The notes under the pieces are model-generated. The model did not search any database and was not told the DNA's origin. It worked only from the letters and a program-made list of their open reading frames with translations. Positions 8,069-16,041 of a stretch of DNA of 64,000 nt are shown here, piece after piece. How positions within the stretch are numbered: the stretch's first letter is position 1; every line of letters begins with the position of its first letter. The position numbers were made by a program, and so were the translations under genes. Origin of the DNA: Anaerolineaceae bacterium UBA5211 (GTDB lineage Bacteria > Chloroflexota > Anaerolineae > Anaerolineales > Anaerolineaceae); assembly GCA_002412595.1 (NCBI GenBank), contig DHVJ01000060.1, forward strand, positions 62,835 through 126,834, in the 5' to 3' direction.

Positions 8069-9139
8069 ATGGCTCATATGTTTGTTCCCGGACCCGTGGA
8101 CGTTGCCCCGGAAGTGCTGCAGGCTATGGCGCAGCCCATGCTGCCCCACCGCGGCAAAGAATACGAAGCGATCCACCGGCGCGCTGCTGAAAAAGCCCAG
8201 CAGCTTTTTTACACCCAATACCGTGTATTCATCGGCACCCATTCAGGTTCCGGCATGCAGGAAACCGGCATCCGCAACCTGGTAGAAAAGGATGTGTTGA
8301 GCTGCATAAACGGCGCTTTTTCAGAACGCTGGTATGACGTGGCCGTTTCCAACGGCAAGAACGCCGACCGGCTGGATTTCGAGTGGGGTAAAGCCGTTGA
8401 CCCGGATGCCCTGCGTGATGCCCTGAAAAAGAAACATTATGAAGCTGTCACCATTGTCCACAACGAAACTTCCACCGGCGTCGAAAGTCCGTTGAAAGAG
8501 CTGGCGGCCGTTGTGCGCGAGGTCAGCCCGGATACTTTCATCATGGTGGATGCAGTCTCATCCCTGGCTGGTTCAAAAATTGAAATGGATGCCTGGGACA
8601 TTGATTTTCTGTTGACATCCTCACAGAAATGCCTGGCGCTGCCGCCGGGATTATCCCTGGCAGGCGTGACCGACCGCGCTATGGAGAAAGCCGCGAAAGT
8701 ACAAAACCGCGGTTGGTATTTTGACCTGCTGTTGATGGAAAAACATCGCGTCAAGAATTCCACTGCCATGACGCCTGTTATTCCGCTGGTGTATGCTCTG
8801 GACTTCCAACTGGATCGTATTTTAGCCGAAGGGTTGGAAGCGCGCTTCGCGCGCCACGCGGCCATGTCGCAGCGTGTTTATGATTGGGCGGAAGCACAGG
8901 GTATGACCCCCTATGCGGATGCGAGCTGCCGTTCCAAGACTGTCGCTACCATCGGAAACAACCGCAGCTTGAGCATTTCTGACTTGAATAAATTCCTGAT
9001 GGAAAAGTACCAGATCCGCATTGCCAACGGTTACGGCGACTTGAAGGACAAGACCTTCCGCATCGCTACCATGGGCGAAACCACCATGCAGGATGTGGAT
9101 ACCCTGCTGGCCGGTATGGAAACTTTCATGGCGCAGTAA
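8069..9139 (+). CDS. Class V PLP-dependent aminotransferase (alanine/serine-glyoxylate or phosphoserine type)
   Basis: This 356-residue cytoplasmic enzyme has a strong AGGAGG ribosome-binding site. It has the class V layout: N-terminal FVPGPVDVAPEVL, a Gly/Ser phosphate-binding turn (THSGSGMQE), the cofactor Asp in MVDAVSSLAG, and the Schiff-base lysine Lys187 in TSSQKCLALPPG. The family transfers the amino group of Ala or Ser to glyoxylate, or acts as phosphoserine aminotransferase in some lineages. A phosphoglycerate-dehydrogenase-like gene lies about 13 kb away, so a role in serine synthesis is possible but the two are not linked. A strong terminator follows. Confidence 0.88.
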   Translation: MAHMFVPGPVDVAPEVLQAMAQPMLPHRGKEYEAIHRRAAEKAQQLFYTQYRVFIGTHSGSGMQETGIRNLVEKDVLSCINGAFSERWYDVAVSNGKNADRLDFEWGKAVDPDALRDALKKKHYEAVTIVHNETSTGVESPLKELAAVVREVSPDTFIMVDAVSSLAGSKIEMDAWDIDFLLTSSQKCLALPPGLSLAGVTDRAMEKAAKVQNRGWYFDLLLMEKHRVKNSTAMTPVIPLVYALDFQLDRILAEGLEARFARHAAMSQRVYDWAEAQGMTPYADASCRSKTVATIGNNRSLSISDLNKFLMEKYQIRIANGYGDLKDKTFRIATMGETTMQDVDTLLAGMETFMAQ

Positions 9140-9157
9140 GAAAAAACTGTGAATTGG

Positions 9158-9189
9158 AAAAGAGGAGATGGCTACATCTCCTCTTTTGT
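9158..9189 (+). terminator. Rho-independent terminator after the aminotransferase gene
   Basis: Perfect 13-base arms AAAAGAGGAGATG (9158-9170) and CATCTCCTCTTTT (9175-9187) with a GCTA loop and a T-rich tail. Confidence 0.9.
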
Positions 9190-9198
9190 TTGAGTAAG

Positions 9199-9377
9199 TA
9201 CCCTAAGCTTGTCGAAGGGTATTTACTTTGTTTTATTATGGTTCACTGAATAGCTGCCCAAAGAGCAAGTGTGGGGCGTCAACCGCAAAGTGGTCTTATC
9301 GAAGGATTGCGAATCATTCCCCCAGTAAAAGGTTTCAGGCGTTGTCAAAAAAGATTGGCTTCGACAGGCTCAGCCAA
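9199..9377. repeat. Two copies of a dispersed palindromic CTTCGACA-GCTNAG element in a gene-free stretch
   Basis: Bases 9190-9519 hold no gene. At 9199-9221 the arms TACCCT and AGGGTA enclose AAGCTTGTCGA. At 9355-9377 the arms TTGGCT and AGCCAA enclose TCGACAGGCTC. Both share the core CTTCGACA(A/G)GCT(T/C)AG in opposite orientation, while the arms differ but stay complementary. That covariation suggests a structured element. This kind of element is widespread between genes in many bacteria. Confidence 0.65.
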
Positions 9378-9450
9378 CCTGATAACTAAATCAACCCAAT
9401 AACTAAATTTGCCTACCTATCGCAATATAGCCGGATAAAATGCATGTCTA

Positions 9451-9513
9451 TATCTGTGTCCATTTATTATTAAATGGTTTTTGCTTCTATCTGTGTCCAT
9501 CTGTGGTTAAAAA
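9451..9513. repeat. Dispersed CTGTGTCCATCTGTGGTTAA-type repeat next to a gene 3' end
   Basis: TATCTGTGTCCAT occurs at 9451-9463 and again at 9488-9500, where it runs on into CTGTGGTTAAAAA. A related copy lies at 63836-63900. In both places the GGTTAAAAA end lies within about 10 bases of the stop codon of a - strand gene. Confidence 0.65.
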
Positions 9514-9519
9514 GCAGCC

Positions 9520-11406
9520 TTACCGCAAATGCTCCTGCAGAAATTCCTGCATGCGTTGGTAGTAATCCGACAGGTTTTTCGGCTGGCGGAAACCATGCCC
9601 TTCTCCTTCATATATCTTTAGCGTGCAAGGGATACCGCGCTGGGTCAGCTGTTCGTAGATTTGCACAGACTGGGAGGGCGCAACCACCCTGTCGCTGTCG
9701 CCGTGAAAGAGCGCTACCGGATCCTGGATGCCATCGATGTGGAAAATGGGTGAACGATCCACAAAGCGCTGGGTTTCCTTCTCAAAATCGCCGGTTAGAA
9801 AACGATGATAGAAGCGCTCAAATTTATGGGTGTGTTGGGCATCATCCACTAGGTCGCCGACTGCGTAACTGCAAATGGCCGCTTTGAACAAGCCCGGTTT
9901 TTGTATGAGTACATTCAAGGCCGTGAAGCCTCCTGCGCTGGAGCCCTTGATGACCAGGCGTTGGGGATCAGCCAGCTTGCGCTGCACAAGCGCCTGGGCA
10001 AAATAAAGCGTGTCGTCCACGTCCACAATTCCCCAGCTGTGCTTGAGCGCTTCCTGGTAGCTGTAACCGTAACCGCTGCTGCCGCGGTAATTAACACGAG
10101 CGTAAGCATATCCGCGTGAGGTGAAATAAGCTGCATCGTTGGAAAAACACAGCGGGTCAGCGCCCGTTGGGCCGCCGTGAATATCCAGGATCAAAGCCGG
10201 AGGAAAAGCAGGAGGAAAAGCCGGTTGCTCAGTCCCAGCCGGCGGGTAATAGATGCCGTACACTTCAGCATCATCCGTGGACTTGAAACAGATTTCCTGC
10301 GGCAGGCTGATGGTTTCCGGAGGAACACCCGCTAAATGGTTAGTGACTGCACACGTCAAGCCGTGTGCGTTCAGGCGCCAAATCTGTTTGGGCGCCCGGG
10401 CGCCGCTGCCCAGGAAAGCCAGCACATCGCCATCTTTATCAGTGGCGCAGTCCAATTGTTCTGCCCAGCAAACCGGGTCGATGGCGATCTGTCTGCTCTT
10501 CCCGGAGCGCAGATTCAGCTGCCACAGGCTGGTGCTGCCGTGGAAATAAAGGAAATGGTAAATGGAATGGCTGTCAGGTGACCAGGCATAGCTGCGCATG
10601 CCCTGCACCCAGGCGGGCTGGACCAGGTGGCCTTCCGCCTCCGGCAGCAGCACGCGCTGCTGGCGTTTTTTCAGGTTATATAGCACCAGGCTGTCCCAGT
10701 TGCCCTCGCGGCGGATGTAGCTTAACCACTTGCCGTCGGGGGAGAAACGCGGCTGGCTGGCCGCTGCACCTGCGTCTCCATCCAGCCAATGCTCTTCCAA
10801 CAGGCGCAGCTGCATACCACCCAGCTTGCCGAGTTTGACGCTACTGGCATCCCAGGGCATATCGGGATGGTTCCACTCAACCCAGGCGATCATTTCCCCG
10901 GAGGGGTGCCAGGCGGGCTGCATGTAAAAATCCGCGCCCAACGCCAATTGCGCCGGCCAGGTCAGACCGTGCGTACGGCAGATGGCCAGCCCGTTGGTTT
11001 CGTCTTGTTGGTAAACGTATAGCACCCAATCACCATGCGGAGAAAGGGCGGGCGCGGCCGAGCCGCCCCAGGCGGGCGTGATGGGCCGGATATGCTGCGG
11101 GTCCTGGAGATTCAGTCCGAAAAGCCCACCGCTGCTATCAGCGAAAGCTAGACCGGCAGGGTTTAGGTCAAATTCACCTCCGCCATAGCCGACGTTCCCG
11201 CGCACATCCTGTTCGGCGCTGAGGAGCTGCGGTTCACTATCCGCGTCCATGCGCATCAGGCTGCCGCGCCCGCTGATGGATTCCAGCCAATACAAGCTGC
11301 GCCCATCTGGGCTGAGGCGCACATCGTTGAAGCGCTTGATCTGATTCAGGGTCTCTAAACGAGTGGGGGAGGAGGTGTTTTTGTCCATATCTTTTTTATA
11401 CTTCAT
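9520..11406 (-). CDS. S9 family serine peptidase (prolyl oligopeptidase / acylaminoacyl peptidase type)
   Basis: This 628-residue protein has the S9 layout: an N-terminal seven-bladed-propeller-like region (about 15-370) with PD40-type repeats (for example RLSPDGRSLYWLES, RFSPDGKWLSYIR, AWSPDSHSIYHF), then a C-terminal alpha/beta hydrolase (about 380-628). The triad is visible: Ser490 in GSSAGG, Asp572 in HGDSDRVV and His604 in GHGF. There is no signal peptide, so it is probably cytosolic and cleaves short peptides or acylated N-termini. The start is uncertain: an in-frame ATG lies 6 codons further in (11388), and neither start has a clear ribosome-binding site. It lies downstream of the SixA-like gene but a terminator separates them. 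Confidence 0.92.
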   Translation of the reverse strand: MKYKKDMDKNTSSPTRLETLNQIKRFNDVRLSPDGRSLYWLESISGRGSLMRMDADSEPQLLSAEQDVRGNVGYGGGEFDLNPAGLAFADSSGGLFGLNLQDPQHIRPITPAWGGSAAPALSPHGDWVLYVYQQDETNGLAICRTHGLTWPAQLALGADFYMQPAWHPSGEMIAWVEWNHPDMPWDASSVKLGKLGGMQLRLLEEHWLDGDAGAAASQPRFSPDGKWLSYIRREGNWDSLVLYNLKKRQQRVLLPEAEGHLVQPAWVQGMRSYAWSPDSHSIYHFLYFHGSTSLWQLNLRSGKSRQIAIDPVCWAEQLDCATDKDGDVLAFLGSGARAPKQIWRLNAHGLTCAVTNHLAGVPPETISLPQEICFKSTDDAEVYGIYYPPAGTEQPAFPPAFPPALILDIHGGPTGADPLCFSNDAAYFTSRGYAYARVNYRGSSGYGYSYQEALKHSWGIVDVDDTLYFAQALVQRKLADPQRLVIKGSSAGGFTALNVLIQKPGLFKAAICSYAVGDLVDDAQHTHKFERFYHRFLTGDFEKETQRFVDRSPIFHIDGIQDPVALFHGDSDRVVAPSQSVQIYEQLTQRGIPCTLKIYEGEGHGFRQPKNLSDYYQRMQEFLQEHLR

Positions 11407-11413
11407 TTTAAAT

Positions 11414-11441
11414 AAAAAAACCGCCGGGTTATCCGGCGGCG
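11414..11441 (-). terminator. Rho-independent terminator of the SixA-like gene (- strand)
   Basis: Read on the - strand, GCCGCCGG and CCCGGCGG pair around ATAA and are followed by seven T. It lies between the SixA-like gene and the S9 peptidase gene. Confidence 0.85.
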
Positions 11442-11457
11442 TTTATCTGCAATGTAA

Positions 11458-11946
11458 TTAATCGTCTTTGGGACGCCAGAGGTTCTTTAATTTAACTTCT
11501 TCCTCGCTGGAAAGTTCACCCCAGTTTTCGATCTTGGTTGCCAGATAGGCAATTGAGCCGGTGGGCAGGCTTTCGACTTTGCCGGTCATGATCTGCAAAT
11601 AAGCTTCTAATCCGGGATTATGGCCAATGACCATCACCGTTTTTTGCTTCTTGGCATGTTCTTTGACAACTTTTATGATGTCAGCAGGTTCAGCCATATA
11701 TAAAGAATCTGAAAAAACAATCTCGCTTTCACATTTGCATGCTTTGGCTAATATTTCGGCTGTTTTTTCGGCTCTGACAGCAGTGGAAGAAATGATCAGA
11801 TCAGGAATCATCTTTTTGCTCTTGAGCATTTTCCCCATTTTTTCAGCATCTCGCTGACCGCGTTTTTTTAAAGGCCGTTCGTGGTCTGGAATATCCGAGT
11901 CTTTCCAACTCGATTTCGCGTGCCGCATTAGTAGTAATCTTTTCAC
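11458..11946 (-). CDS. sixA: SixA-type phosphohistidine phosphatase (histidine phosphatase superfamily)
   Basis: About 162 residues from a GTG at 11946. An AGGAG ribosome-binding site 8-9 bases before this GTG favours it over the upstream frame extension to 12003, which would add a 19-residue hydrophobic leader. The N-terminus reads VKRLLLMRHAKSSW; the RHAKSSW block with catalytic His9 is the SixA signature. RPLKKRGQRDAEKMG, SSTAVRAEKTAEIL and the second His in VIGHNPGLE complete the family motifs. SixA enzymes remove phosphate from phosphohistidine proteins. No phosphorelay or PTS partner lies nearby. The gene has its own terminator. Confidence 0.88.
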   Translation of the reverse strand: MKRLLLMRHAKSSWKDSDIPDHERPLKKRGQRDAEKMGKMLKSKKMIPDLIISSTAVRAEKTAEILAKACKCESEIVFSDSLYMAEPADIIKVVKEHAKKQKTVMVIGHNPGLEAYLQIMTGKVESLPTGSIAYLATKIENWGELSSEEEVKLKNLWRPKDD

Positions 11947-12041
11947 GCTTTTTATCTCCTGGGAAAATATTGACGAAATTAGTATAACATAGAGGTATAT
12001 CACTGAATTAGCTCTTCCGTTAATATATTGTTAAATAAACT

Positions 12042-12422
12042 ATGGAGTATTTTGTGCAGCCACAAACCGAAAAATCCAAAAAATTCATTGATGAGGAAAT
12101 CAAGGTGGATTACCAACAGGAACCCGTGCTTCAGAAAGTGCCGGTTTGCCCGGATTCCTTTGAATGGCGCGGGCAGTGTTTCACAGTGAGCTCGCTGCTT
12201 TCTGAATGGTGCGACCTGGCGCGCCGCGGCAACCAGGCCATGAATATGCGCCCATCACATCTGAAGCGCGCGGAGAAATTGGGCTCGTGGGGCAGCGGGC
12301 GCTTCTATTTCTGTGTTGAAACGACTGCTGGCAGAACCTTCGCGCTGTATTACGACCGCGCACCCCGCCGGGGAGAGGGCGGCAGTGGAAGCTGGGTTTT
12401 ATTGTACGAATTGCAGGATTAA
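12042..12422 (+). CDS. DUF6504-like small protein
   Basis: This 126-residue cytoplasmic protein has a conserved-looking core: FEWRGQCFTVSSLLSEW (about 40-56) followed by GRFYFCVET and FALYYDRAP. The pattern WRG...V...W...GRFY....FxLYYDR is typical of DUF6504 proteins, which are often found beside Y-family DNA polymerase or ImuA-like genes; none is present here. The function is unknown. The first 35 residues (QTEKSKKFIDEEIKVDY) are polar and probably flexible. It is divergent from the SixA-like gene and has no clear ribosome-binding site. Confidence 0.65.
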   Translation: MEYFVQPQTEKSKKFIDEEIKVDYQQEPVLQKVPVCPDSFEWRGQCFTVSSLLSEWCDLARRGNQAMNMRPSHLKRAEKLGSWGSGRFYFCVETTAGRTFALYYDRAPRRGEGGSGSWVLLYELQD

Positions 12423-12613
12423 AAGGGGCATTTGGTCAAACGACTTTCAAAAGCAGCAATGATATAATGCAAAAGCGCAATTTGAAACGAAACAATTTTT
12501 TAGATATAAATAATCCACATTGATTGATCTAAAATGTTGAAAAAAAGTCGGAATGATATCAATAAATACTCCATGCGGCGCGCGAAAAATGCGAATTAAT
12601 TGAGAGGTATTGG

Positions 12614-12997
12614 ATGAACGAAGAGCGGATGATGATTTTGAAGTTGCTCAAAGATGGCAAAATTACAGCGGATGAAGCTGCTAATTTGCTGGAGACCATC
12701 GAGAGAACTACGTCACCCAAACAGGTCCAGGAAGAAGAACCGGAACCGATCAAGGGACAGGGCAAATTCTTCAGAGTCAAAATTACGGACGCGACTAATG
12801 GCAAAATCCGTGCCAACATCCGCATACCCCTGAGCGTGATGGGGGCAGGTGCAAAATTTGGAGCTCATTTTGCCCCTCAAATTAACGGCATTGAAAACGA
12901 AGAATTGATGCAAGCAGTTCGCGATGGTGAAGTGGGGAAAATTCTCGATGTGTTCGATGATGAAGATAACGAGCATGTAGAGATTTATATCGAATAA
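12614..12997 (+). CDS. SHOCT-like N-terminal domain protein (YvlB/LiaX-type N-terminus)
   Basis: This 127-residue protein has a GAGAGG ribosome-binding site. Residues 1-33 (MNEERMMILKLLKDGKI then TADEAANLLETIE) match the short SHOCT-like helical motif of YvlB/LiaX-type proteins, which is often paired with membrane-stress or DUF4097 domains. The rest has two amphipathic strands (FFRVKITDAT, IRANIRIPL), an acidic C-terminus and no membrane segment. Its stop is only 6 bases before the MFS transporter start, so the pair is probably one operon and the small protein may regulate or accompany the transporter. That link is inference. Confidence 0.7.
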   Translation: MNEERMMILKLLKDGKITADEAANLLETIERTTSPKQVQEEEPEPIKGQGKFFRVKITDATNGKIRANIRIPLSVMGAGAKFGAHFAPQINGIENEELMQAVRDGEVGKILDVFDDEDNEHVEIYIE

Positions 12998-13003
12998 TCA
13001 TTA

Positions 13004-14287
13004 ATGGATCACAGCAACCTTGCTGATTGGAAAAAAACATTCTTTCTAATCTGGTTCGGCCAGGCTTTTAGCCTGTTTGGCAGCGAACTGGTGCAATTTT
13101 CGCTGGTTTGGTATTTAACCAAACAAACCGGATCAGCTTCCGTGTTGGCCATGGCATCGTTTGTAGCACTGCTGCCCAAGGTCTTTCTCTCCCCATTTAT
13201 CGGTGCGTTGATTGACCGCTGGAACCGCCAGAAGGTAATGATTTTCGCCGATATGGGCATTGCGCTTTTCTCTCTGCTGTTGGCGCTGGTTTTCTGGTTC
13301 GGAGAGGTGCAGGTCTGGCATATTTATGCCATCATGTTCGTACGCGCCATCGGCAGCAGTTTTCATTGGCCGGCCATGCAGGCTTCCACCTCGCTATTGG
13401 TTCCCAAAGATAACCTTTCCCGCATTTCGGGTTGGAACCAAACCCTGCAGGGAGCCATGGGCATTTTAGCACCCATGGCAGCCGCGCTGCTCCTGGATTT
13501 TCTGCCTATGCAGGGCATTCTGCTCATCGATATTGCCACGGCCTTGATTGCGATTTTACCCTTGCTGTTTGTCACCATTCCCCAACCGGTTTTGCCTACA
13601 GAACAACCTGTTTTATCCAGCGCGCGCGACCTGTGGTGCGATGTCAAACAGGGCTTTCAGTATCTGAGCCATTGGAAAGGCATGCTTTATCTGATTGTAA
13701 TTGCCACTATCCTGAATTTTTTGCTAAATCCAGGCTATACCTTCACGCCGCTGCTGGTGACGGATTACTTCAAATTAGGGGCGTTAGAACTCAGTATATT
13801 GGAGGCTGTCTTTAGCGTTGGTATGATTGCGGGGGGGCTGGTGTTGGGCGCCTGGGGCGGATTCAGGAAGAAGATCACGACGATCCTTTTGGGGATTCTG
13901 GGAATGGCGGCCAGCACTGCCCTGGTTGCAGTTGCTGGGGAGAATCAATTTTATCTGGCGCTGGTGGGCATGTGCGGTTCGGGTTTTATGATGCCTATCG
14001 TCAACGGCCCCATTTCTGCCGTCCTGCAAACGCATGTAGAACCGGATATCCAGGGGCGTATCTTTACTCTGGTTAGCAGTCTGTCAACCGGTATGCTGCC
14101 GCTCAGTATGCTGGTGGCAGCGCCTGTGGCAGAATGGATTGGCATTCGAGGGTGGCTGGCTTTGGCCGCGGCCGCATGTTTCCTCATCGGTCTGAGTGGT
14201 TTCTTTATTCCGGAGCTGCATAATCTGGAAAATCCGGAATATCAACCGAAGAACTTACGCCATCAGGATTTTAGCGAGGACCAATAA
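13004..14287 (+). CDS. Major facilitator superfamily efflux transporter (MFS_3 / macrolide-efflux-like)
   Basis: This 427-residue membrane protein has about 12 hydrophobic segments. The N-terminal half has WFGQAFSLFGSELVQFSLVW, then PKVFLSPFIGALIDRWNRQKVMIFAD, the loop 2-3 signature (GxxxDRxxRxxxM) of the MFS. The overall style is that of the MFS_3 group, which includes putative macrolide and siderophore exporters, but the substrate cannot be read from sequence. It lies 6 bases after the SHOCT-like gene and has no separate ribosome-binding site, so translational coupling is likely. Its last 33 bases overlap the 3' end of the convergent rhomboid gene. Confidence 0.88.
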   Translation: MDHSNLADWKKTFFLIWFGQAFSLFGSELVQFSLVWYLTKQTGSASVLAMASFVALLPKVFLSPFIGALIDRWNRQKVMIFADMGIALFSLLLALVFWFGEVQVWHIYAIMFVRAIGSSFHWPAMQASTSLLVPKDNLSRISGWNQTLQGAMGILAPMAAALLLDFLPMQGILLIDIATALIAILPLLFVTIPQPVLPTEQPVLSSARDLWCDVKQGFQYLSHWKGMLYLIVIATILNFLLNPGYTFTPLLVTDYFKLGALELSILEAVFSVGMIAGGLVLGAWGGFRKKITTILLGILGMAASTALVAVAGENQFYLALVGMCGSGFMMPIVNGPISAVLQTHVEPDIQGRIFTLVSSLSTGMLPLSMLVAAPVAEWIGIRGWLALAAAACFLIGLSGFFIPELHNLENPEYQPKNLRHQDFSEDQ

Positions 14288-14941
14288 AAGCGCGGTCACG
14301 GCAGCGCCCAAACCGACCATGTGCGGATTCTTGGGATGGGAGATAACCACATTCCCAAACGTAATGGTGGAATCGATGCCGTAAGTTGGACCGGCGAACC
14401 AGGCGTAGAATAGACCGCCCAGCAGGCCGCCCAAATGCCCCCAGTTATCGATGCCCGGGGAAAGTCCCAATAACAGGTTAATCACCACAACCACGACCAC
14501 ATTCATCAACATGGGTTGGGCTGCCTGGCCGAGCAGGAGCCTGTTCTTGTAAATGTAAACCCCTTGCGCTGCAATCAACCCAAAAATTGCTGTTGAAGCA
14601 CCGATGGAATAGTTGGGAGAGAACAGGAAAGAGGTCGTGTTGCCCCATAGACCGCTGATCAGGTACAGGATGATGAAGGATGTGGCCCCGTAGCGCCGCT
14701 CCAATCCGGGGCCGACAGAGTACAGCGCGTACATGTTGAACCCGATATGCATGATGGAACCATGCAGCAGAACGGGCGTGATCAGCCGCCAGAGTTCTCC
14801 TTGAAGGATAAATTCGTTGATCTTGGCACCAAATAGCAGCAGGTAGTCATACCCGAAAGCCATTTGGGAGAGCTTCTGCAGCAAATAAAAAACGACTGTT
14901 ATGCCGATAATATAGTAGGAGACGGGATATTTTCTTTTCAT
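14255..14941 (-). CDS. Rhomboid-family intramembrane serine protease
   Basis: This 228-residue protein has about seven hydrophobic segments. The catalytic pair is visible: Ser116 in SIGASTAIFGL (GxS motif, with Thr replacing the usual second Gly) and His169 in NWGHLGGLLGG. The upstream HGSIMHIGFNMYAL segment (His60, His65, Asn69) supplies the oxyanion-side residues typical of rhomboids. These enzymes cleave transmembrane helices of membrane proteins; the substrate here is unknown. It lies directly downstream of the guanylate kinase gene (14-base gap), probably as one operon, and converges on the MFS gene with overlapping tails. Confidence 0.92.
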   Translation of the reverse strand: MKRKYPVSYYIIGITVVFYLLQKLSQMAFGYDYLLLFGAKINEFILQGELWRLITPVLLHGSIMHIGFNMYALYSVGPGLERRYGATSFIILYLISGLWGNTTSFLFSPNYSIGASTAIFGLIAAQGVYIYKNRLLLGQAAQPMLMNVVVVVVINLLLGLSPGIDNWGHLGGLLGGLFYAWFAGPTYGIDSTITFGNVVISHPKNPHMVGLGAAVTALLLVLAKILMA

Positions 14942-14955
14942 GAGGTTATTATTGT

Positions 14956-15582
14956 TTAGAGTTTGATTTTACGAGGTTTGGCGCGCAGATGTTCGGCCGT
15001 GATGATGGCCTCAATCATATATACCGTTTGGGTTAGTTTGTTCTGCTCATTGACAACCAGATAATCAAATTCGCGAGCTTTGACCAACTCGTCCTTGACT
15101 GTCAGGATGCGCTTGTCCAGGTCTTTTTCGTTCCCCAGGCGCCGGCCGCCCAGGCGCTTATACCAATCGTCCTGGCTGGAAGGCAGCAGGAAAATGGAAA
15201 TAGCTTGTGGATAAATCTTCTTAATCTTTTCAGCACCCTGCACGTCCAGGCGCAGAACTACATCCTTGCCGCTGTCCAGTGCATCCTGGATTTGAGATTT
15301 GGGGACACCTTTGTAGTCATCGTAAACATGCGAAAATTCGATCAACTCTTCATGGGCGATCATGTCTTCAAATTTTTCGCGGCTGACAAAGAAATAATCG
15401 ACCCCTTCTTTTTCATCCGGGCGCGGCGCGCGCGTGTTAACGGTGACGACATGATGAATGGCCAACTCGCTGTTCTTCATAGCGCGCAGCACGGAATCTT
15501 TTCCCACTCCGGAAGGTCCGGAAATGACAATCATTAATGGATATTGTTCTAAAATATCAAAATTTACTGAAAGTTTATTCAA
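14956..15582 (-). CDS. gmk: Guanylate kinase
   Basis: This 208-residue enzyme phosphorylates GMP to GDP with ATP. It has Walker A GPSGVGKDS (about 20-28), the GMP-binding block NTRAPRPDEKEGVDYFF, the VLRLDVQGA strand and the lid region RRLGNEKDLDKR. The first 16 residues form an extension ahead of MIVISGPSG. The start at 15582 is a TTG with only a weak GAG upstream; the ATG at 15534 (MIVISG) is the alternative. I kept the longer form because extended guanylate kinases are familiar in this phylum. It is divergent from the FmdB-like gene and followed by the rhomboid gene. Confidence 0.95.
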   Translation of the reverse strand: MNKLSVNFDILEQYPLMIVISGPSGVGKDSVLRAMKNSELAIHHVVTVNTRAPRPDEKEGVDYFFVSREKFEDMIAHEELIEFSHVYDDYKGVPKSQIQDALDSGKDVVLRLDVQGAEKIKKIYPQAISIFLLPSSQDDWYKRLGGRRLGNEKDLDKRILTVKDELVKAREFDYLVVNEQNKLTQTVYMIEAIITAEHLRAKPRKIKL

Positions 15583-15655
15583 ATTGGCTCGTTTATGATT
15601 TGTATAAGTTTGCTATGATTATAATAGAAAACCCTTCAGCAAACCGGAGGCAGGT

Positions 15656-16021
15656 GTGCCAGCTTACGAATATATTTGTGATAATTGTCACCATTTTTTT
15701 TCTGTACGCATTTCCTATGAGCATTACGGCAATCAGCCGGTGGTCTGCCCGCAGTGCGGCAACGCAATGGTAACGCGGCATATCGGCAAGGTGCGCATGT
15801 CACATTCCGACGATGCGCGCATGCAGCTGTTTAGTGAGCTGGCCGATGCGCGGAAAATGGAGGGTGTTGATGAAAATCCGGTCGAAATTGGACGAATGAT
15901 GCGCAGGATGAGCCGCGAGAGCGGTGCAGAAATGGGGGAGCAATTCAATGAAGTGGTTGACCGTTTAGAACACGGCCAAACCAGCGCGGATATTGAAAAT
16001 GATTTGCCCGAACCGGACTAG
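15656..16021 (+). CDS. FmdB-family zinc ribbon protein
   Basis: This 121-residue protein starts at a GTG with a GGAGG ribosome-binding site. The first 45 residues are the FmdB/CxxC_CxxC_SSSS zinc ribbon: MPAYEYICDNCHHFF (Cys8, Cys11) and VVCPQCGNAM (Cys31, Cys34). The remainder is charged and helical (MMRRMSRESGAEMGEQFNEV), with a run of Arg/Met then acidic residues. FmdB ribbons are small metal-binding proteins thought to have regulatory roles; the precise function is unknown. It is divergent from gmk and convergent with the metallopeptidase gene. Confidence 0.85.
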   Translation: MPAYEYICDNCHHFFSVRISYEHYGNQPVVCPQCGNAMVTRHIGKVRMSHSDDARMQLFSELADARKMEGVDENPVEIGRMMRRMSRESGAEMGEQFNEVVDRLEHGQTSADIENDLPEPD

Positions 16022-16041
16022 GATTGCGGCGAATGGGCGGC

